Below are positions 1-11,515 of a stretch of 64,000 bases of DNA, piece after piece. The stretch spans positions 147,760,415-147,824,414 of the forward strand of contig NC_035443.2 of NCBI RefSeq assembly GCF_002127325.2. Direction: 5' to 3'. The number at the start of each line of letters is the position of its first letter. Position 1 is the first letter of the stretch. The notes beneath the pieces are model-generated. The model worked only from the letters and a program-made list of their open reading frames with translations, was not told the DNA's origin and searched no databases. The translations under genes and the position numbers were made by a program. This stretch comes from Helianthus annuus (lineage: Eukaryota > Streptophyta > Magnoliopsida > Asterales > Asteraceae).

Positions 1-456
1 ACATGCCTACCTACCTGCTTGATTGACATGCCTACCTACCTGCTTGACATGCCTACCTACTTGCTTGATTGACATGCTTGGGTGTCTTAATTAGGGTTTT
101 CTAGTGGTTAATTTATAAATTACTAATATTCTTTTTATTTCTAGAATAATGATTTTAAATTTATGGGCATTACAACTATTACCCCCTTAAAAGAAATTTC
201 GTCCTCGAAATTTTTCAAACAAGAATATAACCTATTGCATAGGTAACAGAAACGAAACTTTTATAGCAGAGTTACTAACTTATATAACCAGAATCTCCTA
301 ACCACACATGTGTATCTGAAATTCATAACTAAGGTCATGACTATACTTGTCAATTACCTTATATATATGCCCTAATGGTCCTTTTATAACGTATCTTAAT
401 AAAATATCTTACCGTACGAAAAGTCAATAGAGACTTACGGATACTTAGAGTGACTA

Positions 457-498
457 TTAGTACTGATATTTCCTACGTGGCGGACGATGAGGAGGCAT
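457..498 (-). pseudogene. 13-codon remnant at the gag start position of A1
   Basis: Downstream of the PBS on the minus strand an ATG at 498-496 opens MPPHRPPRRKYQY and then TAA at 459-457. Its position at the end of a short leader and its Pro/Arg-rich start look like the first codons of a gypsy gag. Everything between this point and the polypurine-tract module is missing. I infer that A is a deletion derivative of a larger chromovirus. The same remnant is at 7619-7660 in A2. Alternatively it is a chance short ORF; the Pro/Arg run and its placement make that less likely. Confidence 0.5.
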
Positions 499-621
499 CT
501 ATAAGAATAGACATAGGAGTTAAACAAAATAAGAGATCAAGTTGAATCCTATCATAGATATCTACCCATTCCTCACAGGTCTTAATTACTATCTTCAAGT
601 TTTCTACAGGAAAGAGCCTTT

Positions 622-633
622 GCTCTGATACCA
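622..633 (-). other. Primer-binding site of A1
   Basis: On the minus strand this reads TGGTATCAGAGC, the standard complement of the 3' end of initiator-Met tRNA used by many plant LTR elements. It sits 4 bp from the LTR end at 638. Confidence 0.9.
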
Positions 634-2057
634 TCGCTGTAACACCCCAACCCGGAAGGGCTGACGTGTCACAATAACGGTAACATAAACAAAAGTCATA
701 ATTCCATTTATTTATTTGATAAGGATACAACCACACGACTATTAAAATTAAGATTAAAATACAAACGGAGACGTTCATCTTAATTAACTAACATCTTCAG
801 ATTTATTCCTAGGCTTTATTTTTCTCTCTTTTCCCCTCCCAAAGTAACCTGTGGACCTGTATATACAAAAAGTTTACGGAATGAGCCGAATGCTCAGTAC
901 GGAATTTTAGGCTCAAATAACAAATAATGCTTTATATGAAATCTTATCTGGATGGAACTTTAGGCGAAAATGATATGATGCAAGAACATAATTTCATAAT
1001 CAGATCTTACGGATGTACCCATGAGCAAACTTAAAACGTGACAATACACAGGTAGCTACTCCTGCATAATTATCACATGAGATGGCGAATTGGCATACCC
1101 GTTATCCACCTCCTTATACTTAAATCCTAGGATCGATCCATACGCCTCCTAATAGCCTTATGTACCACACTTGTACTTAAGAGACGCCGTGAACTGATCT
1201 CTCCGTCACGGATGGAGCACATGATGTCGATGCCGCAACAACATGCTCGTGGGACACTCCACGAGAAGCGATACTCAGGGTATCTGAGTACAAATGGTCT
1301 TATTCACATAACTTATAAAACTTATTTTCATAACAAAACGGAACATATATTGGAACATGCGATAATGAGTATAACATAATACTATCGCATGACATGAAAG
1401 CTAAATCAAATGATTAGGATAGGAATCGAACGGACTGTCAAATGAATCGATAATCAAAGACGTGAGGAGTTTTTAACAGATATAGTAATTTAGTGGTTTT
1501 ATAACAATTTGAATATGAAGCAATAAAGAGTGGGGTAAGGATCCGTACCTTAATAACTTCAAAGTGAAGCTACCTTGTGCTAATATTTTAGATTTATATG
1601 GGCAGAGTTTCGACTACTGATTAATCTTTTCACCTAATTTAAATAACATGCACACAGACTAGGTTAGTAACTTAATACAGCATTTACGTCAATTCACGAG
1701 ATCAAACCCTCACAACTATTATCAAGTGCAATACTTAATAATTCAATCGGATTCACAACGAATAACAGAGCATAGTCCGAATTCGAACAGCACTCAAATA
1801 TTCAAGTTGAAATCATGACGAATAATCAAAGTAGAAGCCCAATTTGAGCAACACTCAGACAATCGTTGGATAGTTATAATCGATCGGACGTTGAATCGTA
1901 ATAGCGATCGAGTTATTACCCTGATTGCGGCAGCGTTTCGAGGTGTGTGTGTGTTTGGGTAGTGGAAGAAGTATAACTCGACGTCAATTGAGAATTTGAG
2001 CGTCGTTTTTGTGCACAGAAGAAAGTCCCAATGTCCTCTATTTATACTAATTTTTGG

Positions 2058-2150
2058 GACATGCCTACCTACCTGCTTGACATGCCTACCTACCTGCTTG
2101 ATTGACATGCCTACCTACCTGCTTGATTGACATGCCTACCTACCTGCTTG
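2058..2150. repeat. Minisatellite of A1 LTR (21/25-bp units), truncated
   Basis: About four units with core gacatgcctacctacctgc, alternately 21 bp or, with an added gatt, 25 bp long. On the element's sense strand the array lies directly upstream of a TATA box (complement of tatttata, 2039-2046), so it occupies the promoter part (U3) of the LTR. Confidence 0.9.
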
Positions 2151-2186
2151 AATATCAAGCTCCTGTTCTTCAATCTTCTGGATAAA

Positions 2187-2896
2187 CTACGCCAAGTTCA
2201 TACTCTCAGTCTTCCTCATGAGTTTCACAATCATCATATAAGTTCCACACTTTTGTTGGGGTAAAGGTTCTGCTAACTTATCAACCCACTCATCATCATC
2301 TTTCTGAATATCAAATCTTCCCATTTCTAGAACCAGATGACAGTATCTATCTATGGTATGCTTCGTGGTTTCATGATCAAATGCAGTAAACATGTCAAAT
2401 GACTTCTTCAATAAGGCCTTTTTGTTTTTCATCATATCAGCACTCCCTCTGAATTTTTGAATTAATGCCTCCCAGATTGATCTAGCAGTTCCGTTATGTT
2501 GAAGTAAGACAAAATGTCTTCTTTAATTGCTTGCTATAAAATGTTGATCATCATCTTTTCACTAGTATATGTCAACTTATCAGCTTCTGTAAAGTCATTG
2601 AAACCCTTTTCCAAACCGCGTTCATTCTTTGGCCTCTCATAGTCTTTCAGCAGTGAACACCAAGCATCGAATCTGTAGGCTTGAACCCAGTTCTCAAAAC
2701 GGTTTTTCCAACCCTGAAAATCCTCAATATACATCAACTTTGGTGGTTTCTGATGAGTTCCTGTCTCATTCTCACTGTACACAGTTGCAGCAGCAGTGAC
2801 AGGTGTAACCGGTGTCGCAAAAGCATTGTAGAACTCTTCGGCCATGATTTGGAAAATTTGAGATACTTCGGGAAACACCTTGTAAAATACCTCCAA
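2187..2896 (-). pseudogene. Copia gag fragment (UBN2-type) of element D
   Basis: Two reading-frame blocks on the minus strand (2896-2534, 120 aa; 2435-2187, 82 aa) are related by a frameshift and separated by stops. The first block contains PPKLMYIEDFQGWKNRFENW, matching the position and wording of PPKLMAIEEYSRWSRKFEDW in the gag of element C at about 19250. The second (KNKKALLKKSFDMFTAFDHE, then DDEWVDKLAEPLP) matches the next part of C and of H gag. This is the capsid-like region of SIRE-type copia gag. No downstream knuckle or pol remains, because the element is cut off at 2151. It is not functional. Confidence 0.85.
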
Positions 2897-3667
2897 TCAC
2901 CTGACAACAAAACAAACTATCAGTTTAAATGAACTGAAAATCGTAAAAGTATGTTTGTGAAATCAGTCTAAGACTCGTGTCGAAGATTTGCGGACTCGTT
3001 TCACTGATGTTGACGTTAGATAGCTGAATGAATGGGCTTGCCAAAAGATATGGATCCAATTGAGCAGATTGAATTTGGTATTAAACAATTTCTGATTGGG
3101 TCGCAACTATGATGAAACTTGTGCCAATGACCTTGTTTATACACTAAATGTTCACATGCATTTCAATCTGATGATTGGGCCGATAGACTTCTTGGGCTGA
3201 CAACAACTTTCATTTATTCGACAACTTTTAGAGCAAACTTGATCTCATTGGGCCATGAACTCCACTAAATCAATGACTGAATGATTTTGCCAAAAGAATA
3301 TGGATTCAAATAATCTGATTAAACTTGATATTGAACCAATTCTGCTTGGACCTTGATGCAATAAGTATAACAAATGGCCAGCAAGATTATCTTTTAAAAA
3401 TCTTTGATTGGGCCGCAACAATTCAGCACTTAAAACATTTTTTATTGGACCTCCTCACTACTCGATGACAATCACATGGGCTAACACAAATCCACTATCA
3501 CATGCAAACATTTAATTGGACTGAGGCACTTTAAAAACAATCAAATTGTGATAGGGCCGTTTGATTTAGTGGACTGAACAAATTCAGATCACATGCAAAC
3601 TGATACAAAACATAAGTTCTTATCCCAACTATCAATGACCTGACATCCTCGTTTTTAGGTTTGATTG

Positions 3668-3935
3668 GAGCGAAATTAGAACATTTATTTAGGAGCGAAA
3701 TCTGGATTTAGACAACCTAAGAGCGAAATCTAACAAGAAACTCTGGAGCGAAATCAATTTCTTGGTTATCTGGAGCGAAATCAGCTCTGTATGCAGTTTT
3801 GGAGCGAGATCAGGATGTTAACACGAGCGAAATCAGATGTCTATTACGAGCGAAATTAACAAAATATGGCAATTTGGAGCGAAATCAGGGTAATGCTAGG
3901 AGCGAAATCAGATGTTCAGTTCGAGCGAAATCAAC
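3668..3935. repeat. Leader word array of D: gagcgaaatc
   Basis: About eleven copies of gagcgaaatc or one-base variants occur at irregular 20-30-bp spacing (for example near 3669, 3691, 3720, 3746, 3771, 3822, 3875, 3900 and 3922). Between copies the sequence is unrelated, so this is a dispersed word array rather than a true tandem repeat. The word appears again in D's own LTR at about 28780-28815. Confidence 0.85.
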
Positions 3936-3989
3936 TCACGAGCCCATTTTTGCTATTTTTAGTTCTAATTTTACAATGAAACTTTCAAG

Positions 3990-4101
3990 GGTTTGTTAAT
4001 GTCCAATTTTTAGCAGTCTGTGAAAATTTGGTCCGATTTTAACCGTGAAATCTTCCTGAACAAATAAAAGAAGGTGTATAATACAGAGAATGAAGCTGTA
4101 A
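3990..4101. repeat. 112-bp direct repeat flanking element C, left copy
   Basis: This stretch of D's leader is present again immediately after C's right LTR at 28404-28515, with one mismatch that I see (tgtataatac against tgtagaatac). A normal LTR insertion duplicates only about 5 bp. Here the left LTR of C also lacks its first ~40 bp. Confidence 0.9.
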
Positions 4102-4506
4102 GTCTTAGGTCAAGATAGGTCAATATAGGATCTAGAAAGTTAAAATTAGGTTATATGTTGATAGTTTCGCTTGTATGTACATTCATAGAAGGTTCCGCTT
4201 ATGTGTCATGAGGTTTCGCTTATAAGTCATCATGAAGGTTTCGCTTATTAGTCATGGTCATACAAGCGAAAGCTCAGGTGCTATATATAGTCACCATAAG
4301 CGAAACCATGTTAGTTGTTGTTGAACAATGAAGCGGAACTGTTGAGAGCTTTAGGTGTGAAACTCTGTCAAATTTACTTCAGAAAGCAATAAAAGAGAAG
4401 GAATTGAATAGGAAAGCTGTTGTCACTTCATTTACGTTGATTCTGCCTTCGTACGTGAAGATGAACGTTCTCTACTGACTATTCAGGGTTGGAACACGGT
4501 CTAACA
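4098..4506 (+). repeat. 5' LTR of C (first ~40 bp missing)
   Basis: Matches the 3' LTR from taagtcttagg onward and ends tctaaca. The TG-start block present at 27969 is absent; the join to D sequence falls on shared taagtcttagg bases. A TATA box (tatatata, 4282-4289) is preceded by TTTCGCTT words (near 4165, 4195, 4214, 4238) and followed by inverted copies (near 4298 and 4331). Confidence 0.88.
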
Positions 4507-4508
4507 AG

Positions 4509-4520
4509 TGGTATCAGAGC
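4509..4520 (+). other. Primer-binding site of C
   Basis: tggtatcagagc, 2 bp after the LTR end at 4506, complementary to initiator-Met tRNA. Confidence 0.92.
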
Positions 4521-4732
4521 TCAGGACGAGGAGTTCATACTACTACAACTTGAATCTACAGAAATCTCTCACTTCTACTCACTTTCTCTCATACTTTTTC
4601 AGTTTGAAGTGGTTCTTACGGTTGAAATGGCCTGAATTTTGACTATATTGTGTGATATACAGTTTTAACAAACCCTAGAGAGTTTCAAGTTAAAATTCGG
4701 ACTAAAACATGGTGAAAACTGGTTAGAACTAG

Positions 4733-5018
4733 GTTCCGCTTATACGGACAATCAGAGGTTCCGCTTGAAAGAACCTAGTAGTTTCGCTTATAGGGACGTT
4801 TCGCTTGTAGGTTCCGCTTGAAACGACATAGTTCCGCTTGAAATACCTACTTCCGCTTGTAGGTTTCGCTTGAAAGGACATATAGTTTCGCTTATTTGGT
4901 CGGTTCGCTTGAAGGTTTCGTTTGCTGGTTTCGCTTATCAGGACAACTTGATAGTTCCGCTTATAAGATCATTGATATTTCGCTTGTTTGTCAAACAAGT
5001 GGTTTCGCTTATAAAGAC
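4733..5018 (+). repeat. Leader word array of C: TTTCGCTT/TTCCGCTT
   Basis: About fifteen copies of tttcgctt or ttccgctt occur between 4733 and 5018, usually followed by ata, gta or gaa, at 13-28-bp spacing. Three more follow on the far side of B at about 18969, 18992 and 19017. The same word is in the LTR of C. No ORF is present, so this is untranslated leader. Confidence 0.9.
5014..5018. other. Target-site duplication of B, left (aagac)
   Basis: aagac directly precedes B's TGTCACACCC at 5019 and is repeated at 18955-18959 after B's right end. Confidence 0.93.
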
Positions 5019-5584
5019 TGTCACACCCCCAAAATCCACCCGCGGAGTACCACCGCTTGGAGGCGTGACATGACCAGGATCAAGCCACCAATCATATAGA
5101 ACAATATAAATAGTAAAAGTAATTGCTATTAAACCAAACCAAATCCATATGAAAGGTGTTCCAAAGCATAAGTAAGTTATCATTGTTTAGCGGAAGCGTA
5201 TAATTAAAACCCATCATAAAAAAAGTATCAGATGTCATAAGTGTTTAACAAAACAATCACGATCCAAGCCCACAACGACCAGCTCCTCCCTGTGCAAGCT
5301 CCATGTATCTAACGACCTGCAAGACATGTAACAGAGGATCAACAACTAGTTGAGCGAGTTCACAGAAAGTAAGTGCGTAATGGTAAGTTCGTATGTAACA
5401 TGTGGCTCTACTGGGCCGATAGTACGTTCTATTGGTGGGGGCTTCCCATGTTGTATAACCACTAGACTATTCGTAACCATAAGTGTTCTACATATCCCGA
5501 GAACAGTAACACGTACAAGTTTACGTAGGTTTTACGTAAGTAATCCTTCACAATCGAGGATAGGGGTAGGCGGGGGTTTACGTA

Positions 5585-7336
5585 TGTAACACCCCAACCC
5601 GGAAGGGCTGACGTGTCACAATAACGGTAACATAAACAAAAGTCATAATTCCATTTATTTATTTGATAAGGATACAACCACACGACTATTAAAATTAAGA
5701 TTAATATACAAGCGGAGACGTTCATCTTAATTAACTAACATCTTCAGATTTATTCCTAGGCTTTATTTTTCTCTCTTTTCCCCTCCCAAAGTAACCTGTG
5801 GACCTGTATATACAAAAAGTTTACGGAATGAGCCGAATGCTCAGTACGGAATTTTAGGCTCAAATAACAAATAATGCTTTATATGAAATCTTATCTGGAT
5901 GGAACTTTAGGCGAAAATGATATGATGCAAGAACATAATTTCATAATCAGATCTTACGGATGTACCCATGAGCAAACTTAAAACGTGACAATACACAGGT
6001 AGCTACTCCTGCATAATTATCACATGAGATGGCGAATTGGCATACCCGTTATCCACCTCCTTATACTTAAATCCTAGGATCGATCCATACGCCTCCTAAT
6101 AGCCTTATGTACCACACTTGTACTTAAGAGACGCCGTGAACTGATCTCTCCGTCACGGATGGAGCACATGATGTCGATGCCGCAACAACATGCTCGTGGG
6201 ACACTCCACGAGAAGCGATACTCAGGGTATCAGAGTACAAATGGTCTTATTCACATAACTTATAAAACTTATTTTCATAACAAAACGGAACATATATATT
6301 GGAACATGCGATAATGAGTATAACATAATACTATCGCATGACATGAAAGCTAAATCAAATGATTAGGATAGGAATCGAACGGACTGTCAAATGAATCGAT
6401 AATCAAAGACGTGAGGAGTTTTTAACAGATATAGTAATTTAGTGGTTTTATAACAATTTGAATATGAAGCAATAAAGAGTGGGGTAAGGATCCGTACCTT
6501 AATAACTTCAAAGTGAAGCTACCTTGTGCTAATATTTTAGATTTATATGGGCAGAGTTTCGACTACTGATTAATCTTTTCACCTAATTTAAATAACATGC
6601 ACACAGACTAGGTTAGTAACTTAATACAGCATTTACGTCAATTCACGAGATCAAACCCTCACAACTATTATCAAGTGCAATACTTAATAATTCAATCGGA
6701 TTCACAACGAATAATAGAGCATAGTCCGAATTCGATCAACACTCAAATATTCAAGTTGAAATCACGACGAATAATCAAAGTAGAAGCTCAATTTGAGCAA
6801 CACTCAGACAATCGTTGGATAGTTATAATCGATCGGACGTTGAATCGTAATAGCGATCGAGTTATTACCCTGATTGCGGCAGCGTTTCGAGGTGTGTGTG
6901 TGTTTGGGTAGTGGAAGAAGTATAACTCGACGTCAATTGAGAATTTGAGCGTCGTTTTTATGCACAGAAGCAAGTCCCAATGTCATCTATTTATACTAAT
7001 TTTTGGGACATGCCTACCTACCTGCTTGACATGCCTACCTACCTGCTTGACATGCCTACCTACCTACTTGATTGACATGCCTACCTACCTGCTTGACATG
7101 CCTACCTACCTGCTTGACATGCCTACCTACCTGCTTGATTGACATGCCTACCTACCTGCTTGACATGCCTACCTACCTGCTTGATTGACATGCCTACCTA
7201 CCTGCTTGACATGCCTACCTACTTGCTTGATTGACATGCTTGGGTGTCTTAATTAGGGTTTTCTAGTGGTTAATTTATAAATTACTAATATTCTTTTTAT
7301 TTCTAGAATAATGATTTTAAATTTATGGGCATTACA
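5585..7336 (-). repeat. 3' LTR of A2 (left)
   Basis: Starts TGTAACACCCC and ends GGGCATTACA. It holds a TATA box (minus strand, complement of 6988-6995) and ten minisatellite units (about 7007-7230). Confidence 0.92.
7007..7235. repeat. Minisatellite of A2 left LTR, ~10 units
   Basis: Ten units of 21 or 25 bp (core gacatgcctacctacctgc) lie just upstream, on the sense strand, of the TATA box. The right LTR (about 9219-9430) has nine, and the 4-bp gatt spacers are distributed differently, so unit number has changed since or during insertion. Confidence 0.9.
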
Positions 7337-7783
7337 ACTATTACCCCCTTAAAAGAAATTTCGTCCTCGAAATTTTTCAAACAAGAATATAACCTATTGC
7401 ATAGGTAACAGAAACGAAACTTTTATAGCAGAGTTACTAACTTATATAACCAGAATCTCCTAACCACACATGTGTATCTGAAATTCATAACTAAGGTCAT
7501 GACTATACTTGTCAATTACCTTATATATATGCCCTAATGGTCCTTTTATAACGTATCTTAATAAAATATCTTACCGTACGAAAAGTCAATAGAGACTTAC
7601 GGATACTTAGAGTGACTATTAGTACTGATATTTCCTACGTGGCGGACGATGAGGAGGCATCTATAAGAATAGACATAGGAGTTAAACAAAATAAGAGATC
7701 AAGTTGAATCCTATCATAGATATCTACCCATTCCTCACAGGTCTTAATTACTATCTTCAAGTTTTCTACAGGAAAGAGCCTTT

Positions 7784-7795
7784 GCTCTGATACCA
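7784..7795 (-). other. Primer-binding site of A2
   Basis: The minus strand reads TGGTATCAGAGC, 4 bp from the LTR boundary at 7800. Confidence 0.9.
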
Positions 7796-7799
7796 TCGC

Positions 7800-9532
7800 T
7801 GTAACACCCCAACCCGGAAGGGCTGACGTGTCACAATAACGGTAACATAAACAAAAGTCATAATTCCATTTATTTATTTGATAAGGATACAACCACACGA
7901 CTATTAAAATTAAGATTAAAATACAAACGGAGACGTTCATCTTAATTAACTAACATCTTCAGATTTATTCCTAGGCTTTATTTTTCTCTCTTTTCCCCTC
8001 CCAAAGTAACCTGTGGACCTGTATATACAAAAAGTTTACGGAATGAGCCGAATGCTCAGTACGGAATTTTAGGCTCAAATAACAAATAATGCTTTATATG
8101 AAATCTTATCTGGATGGAACTTTAGGCGAAAATGATATGATGCAAGAACATAATTTCATAATCAGATCTTACGGATGTACCCATGAGCAAACTTAAAACG
8201 TGACAATACACAGGTAGCTACTCCTGCATAATTATCACATGAGATGGCGAATTGGCATACCCGTTATCCACCTCCTTATACTTAAATCCTAGGATCGATC
8301 CATACGCCTCCTAATAGCCTTATGTACCACACTTGTACTTAAGAGACGCCGTGAACTGATCTCTCCGTCACGGATGGAGCACATGATGTCGATGCCGCAA
8401 CAACATGCTCGTGGGACACTCCACGAGAAGCGATACTCAGGGTATCTGAGTACAAATGGTCTTATTCACATAACTTATAAAACTTATTTTCATAACAAAA
8501 CGGAACATATATTGGAACATGCGATAATGAGTATAACATAATACTATCGCATGACATGAAAGCTAAATCAAATGATTAGGATAGGAATCGAACGGACTGT
8601 CAAATGAATCGATAATCAAAGACGTGAGGAGTTTTTAACAGATATAGTAATTTAGTGGTTTTATAACAATTTGAATATGAAGCAATAAAGAGTGGGGTAA
8701 GGATCCGTACCTTAATAACTTCAAAGTGAAGCTACCTTGTGCTAATATTTTAGATTTATATGGGCAGAGTTTCGACTACTGATTAATCTTTTCACCTAAT
8801 TTAAATAACATGCACACAGACTAGGTTAGTAACTTAATACAGCATTTACGTCAATTCACGAGATCAAACCCTCACAACTATTATCAAGTGCAATACTTAA
8901 TAATTCAATCGGATTCACAACGAATAACAGAGCATAGTCCGAATTCGAACAGCACTCAAATATTCAAGTTGAAATCACGACGAATAATCAAAGTAGAAGC
9001 CCAATTTGAGCAACACTCAGACAATCGTTGGATAGTTATAATCGATCGGACGTTGAATCGTAATAGCGATCGAGTTATTACCCTGATTGCGGCAGCGTTT
9101 CGAGGTGTGTGTGTGTTTGGGTAGTGGAAGAAGTATAACTCGACGTCAATTGAGAATTTGAGCGTCGTTTTTGTGCACAGAAGCAAGTCCCAATGTCCTC
9201 TATTTATACTAATTTTTGGGACATGCTTACCTACCTGCTTGACATGCCTACCTACCTGCTTGACATGCCTACCTACCTACTTGATTGACATGCCTACCTA
9301 CCTGCTTGATTGACATGCCTACCTACCTGCTTGATTGACATGCCTACCTACCTGCTTGACATGCCTACCTACCTGCTTGATTGACATGCCTACCTACCTG
9401 CTTGACATGCCTACCTACTTGCTTGATTGACATGCTTGGGTGTCTTAATTAGGGTTTTCTAGTGGTTAATTTATAAATTACTATTATTCTTTTTATTTCT
9501 AGAATAATGATTTTAAATTTATGGGCATTACA
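7800..9532 (-). repeat. 5' LTR of A2 (right)
   Basis: Starts TGTAACACCCC and ends GGGCATTACA, then acgta. It has a TATA box at 9201-9208 (minus strand) and nine minisatellite units. It differs from the left LTR at a few single bases (for example around 8930-9000 against 6715-6790), a 2-bp TA-run difference and the minisatellite. Confidence 0.92.
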
Positions 9533-11457
9533 ACGTAGGTTTTACGTAAGTGCCTGACACAACCGAGCCAGTAGTGAGTATAAGTTCACGTAGGTTTTAC
9601 GTGAGTGTCCTTCGCAACCTGAGGACAGTGAGCAATACAAGTATACGTAGGTTTTACGTATGTGTCCTGCACAACCGAGGACGATAGTATGGTAGTCTAG
9701 TAACAGTGTAAGTACAGTTCTATTCAATCTCAATCCTTCAATCCCAATTCCCGTGCCCTGGGAATCCCATGCCTTAGTAAGAGTGTGAACTCACCTTGGT
9801 TTGCTCGGTATGCTTAACTATGTGCTCACGAGAAATCAGTCAAGTCCTATAGTGCACGTATACTCAATCAGTTCACGTTCATAATGTTTCACGTACAATC
9901 AGTATTACAGAGTGGTTTGGCATTTAACATCAAATAACACATAACCAATTTGCCAATCATACCAGGTTCAAAGTTACATGCAAGTTCCTTAACTAATTGT
10001 CATGCTTAACAGAGTTAATATGTTTGACTGAGTTAATACAGTTTACACTTAACAGGGTTAACCATTTAACTGACATAACAGAGTTAACAGCGCAACCGTT
10101 TAACAGGGGATTTGATGATTAACAGAGTTTGCATACTTAACCAGGTTACAAACTAACAGAGCTATAACTAACAGAGTTAATGTTCAACAGTTAACTGAAC
10201 TAACAGGGCCGAAATCCCTTTTGAGTGACGAAATCACTTTGGGCCGAAATCCCTTGGGCCGAAAACACCAAGGTGTTTTCGTTGGGGATAGGGTTTTCGG
10301 TGGGATACATTATCATCAACAACATCATTTACACAACCCAGCACCCTAATCTCATCTACGGTTACATTATCTTCATCAACCAACCTTCAATCAACAGACT
10401 CATGTAATCATATGATTTATTTTATGACAATCATCAACATTCAATCACTATTCAATACAAACAAGTTGATATGATCATTCAGTGCACGCATAGACAGAAC
10501 CATATTCTGCTAAATTATTTACTATTTATACGAATATACAAACAGGTTATCAACATTTATCGAACATAAACATCATGCATCACATCACCGATTTTGCATC
10601 AGATTACACGACTCCCGAATATACAAATCAGTTCAAAATCATATGCTCATCATCATTACTTTTATCAATTTTAACATCAATGGCCGACAACTGCAAACCA
10701 CCACAAGAGATTATTGGACCAATTAGATTTTGGGTGGGTTTGACTAATGTTAGGCTGAAATCATGTGTCACATGCAAACCGTATGTATCATCAGTGAGCT
10801 CATGTGCATTTATAAGATCATGTGCATCTTCAGAGACAATAAATATCCACAATCATTATGTCTAGGGTTTTCACATGCAATCACATAATATATCATCTCA
10901 CATGCAATTATGAATCATGGCCGACAACATGGGTTCCTTATCTATTTGGCTGCACATCATAGTCAAAAGAGGTTTACCTCAGAGTAATCAATTGGAAGGA
11001 AACAAAGAGAGGGGGCCTGCCGTCGCACACAAAGGAAGTACTCTAGGGTTTGCCGAATGATTGTTTTCTCGCGTAACGGTTCTAACAAAGCTATATCTAA
11101 TCGTCACTTGGGCCAAGCCCACTTCTTGTTTTCGCCGGCTTTGTATAGGACGAAAACACACCAGTGTTTTCGGCTAAGTGTGATTTCGTGAGTGGGTGCT
11201 TGGCAAAGTTCCATGTTTTAATTGAACAACATGATATTAATTCTAATTATATTATCAACCTACACCTCAATATGATACGCGCCACATATATAAAACACAC
11301 TTAATACACACCGGATATAACTCATCAGTTACAATACGATTTAACATAGTACCCACGTGTACAGTTGTGAAACAAACAAGTCGTGAAAACAACCAATCCA
11401 AACAATTAATGTGCAATAAATACGAAGATGGAAATCTTGGAAACTCGAGTTGTCACA

Positions 11458-11494
11458 TTATCCCCAACTTGAAAGAAATTTCGTCTCGAAATTT
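11458..11494 (-). other. Polypurine tract and palindromic 3' module of B
   Basis: On the sense strand a palindrome (11475-11494, AAATTTCG...CGAAATTT) is followed by AAGTTGGGGATAA and the LTR start TGTGACA. The purine tract would prime plus-strand DNA synthesis. The target duplication confirms this as the boundary in use. Confidence 0.85.
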
Positions 11495-11515
11495 AGCATG
11501 CGGTTACTGAGGAAG

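Larger units (their letters stand above)
1..2150 (-). mobile_element. Element A1: partial non-autonomous LTR element (LTR end - internal - truncated LTR)
   Basis: The segment holds the end of one LTR (1-174), a 463-bp internal part (175-637) and a second LTR (638-2150) that stops inside a minisatellite. It matches 7163-9312 at a constant offset of 7162 with only scattered single-base differences. The sense strand is minus: the PBS complement (gctctgatacca, 622-633) lies just left of the LTR start TGTAACACCCC at 638, and the polypurine tract complement (accccctt) follows the LTR end at 174. The right LTR lacks its last ~110 bp and is joined directly to copia gag sequence at 2151, so the junction is a deletion or recombination rather than a clean insertion. 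No coding capacity remains. Confidence 0.85.
2151..3989 (-). mobile_element. Element D, left part: copia gag and leader
   Basis: The stretch carries, on the minus strand, a degenerate copia gag (2187-2896) and its leader (2897-3989). It continues after the insertion of C at 28404, where the PBS and 5' LTR of the same element are found. The 3' part of D is absent: at 2151 the sequence changes abruptly into the minisatellite of A1. The leader holds no gene. It contains a dispersed TTGGGCC-like word (about 3026-3560) and a dense gagcgaaatc array (3668-3935). Confidence 0.8.
5585..9532 (-). mobile_element. Element A2: complete small non-autonomous LTR element
   Basis: Two long LTRs (5585-7336, 1752 bp; 7800-9532, 1733 bp) flank only 463 bp of internal sequence (7337-7799). 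The 5-bp duplication acgta is at 5580-5584 and 9533-9537, and the uninterrupted target is seen in B's right LTR near 17028. The internal part keeps the PBS complement (7784-7795), a 13-codon gag-like remnant (7619-7660) and the palindrome plus polypurine tract (about 7341-7375). It has no enzymes and must rely on another element. Its 3' module resembles those of B, K and L, so I infer a Tekay-type helper. LTR divergence is slight, which suggests a recent insertion. Confidence 0.93.
5019..11457 (-). repeat. 3' LTR of B (left), interrupted by A2
   Basis: 5019-5584 continues at 9538-11457 after A2 and one copy of its target duplication. The right LTR at 16471-18954 shows the uninterrupted sequence. 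The LTR contains ~60-bp tandem units with tacgtaggttttacgtaagt (here 5518 onward and 9533-9670), a degenerate aacagagttaa array (about 9990-10205) and gggccgaaatccctt words (10205-10265). ORFs inside are chance readings. Confidence 0.92.

Noticed and set aside
473..778. 101-aa ORF present identically at 473-778 and 7635-7940
   Set aside because: It straddles the LTR-internal border of A. The two loci are near-identical duplicates, so identity is not evidence of coding.
6945..7142. 65-aa ORF with a CLPTCLT/MPTYLLD repeat pattern
   Set aside because: It is the translation of the A minisatellite in one frame, antisense to the element and with unit number varying between copies.
7007..7235. Regular repeats with short spacers that resemble a CRISPR array
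   Set aside because: Units are contiguous 21/25-bp minisatellite copies with no unique spacers, in a plant LTR.
10575..10865. 96-aa ORF repeated at 18072-18362
   Set aside because: Present once in each LTR of B on the strand opposite to the element; rich in dispersed words, no domain.
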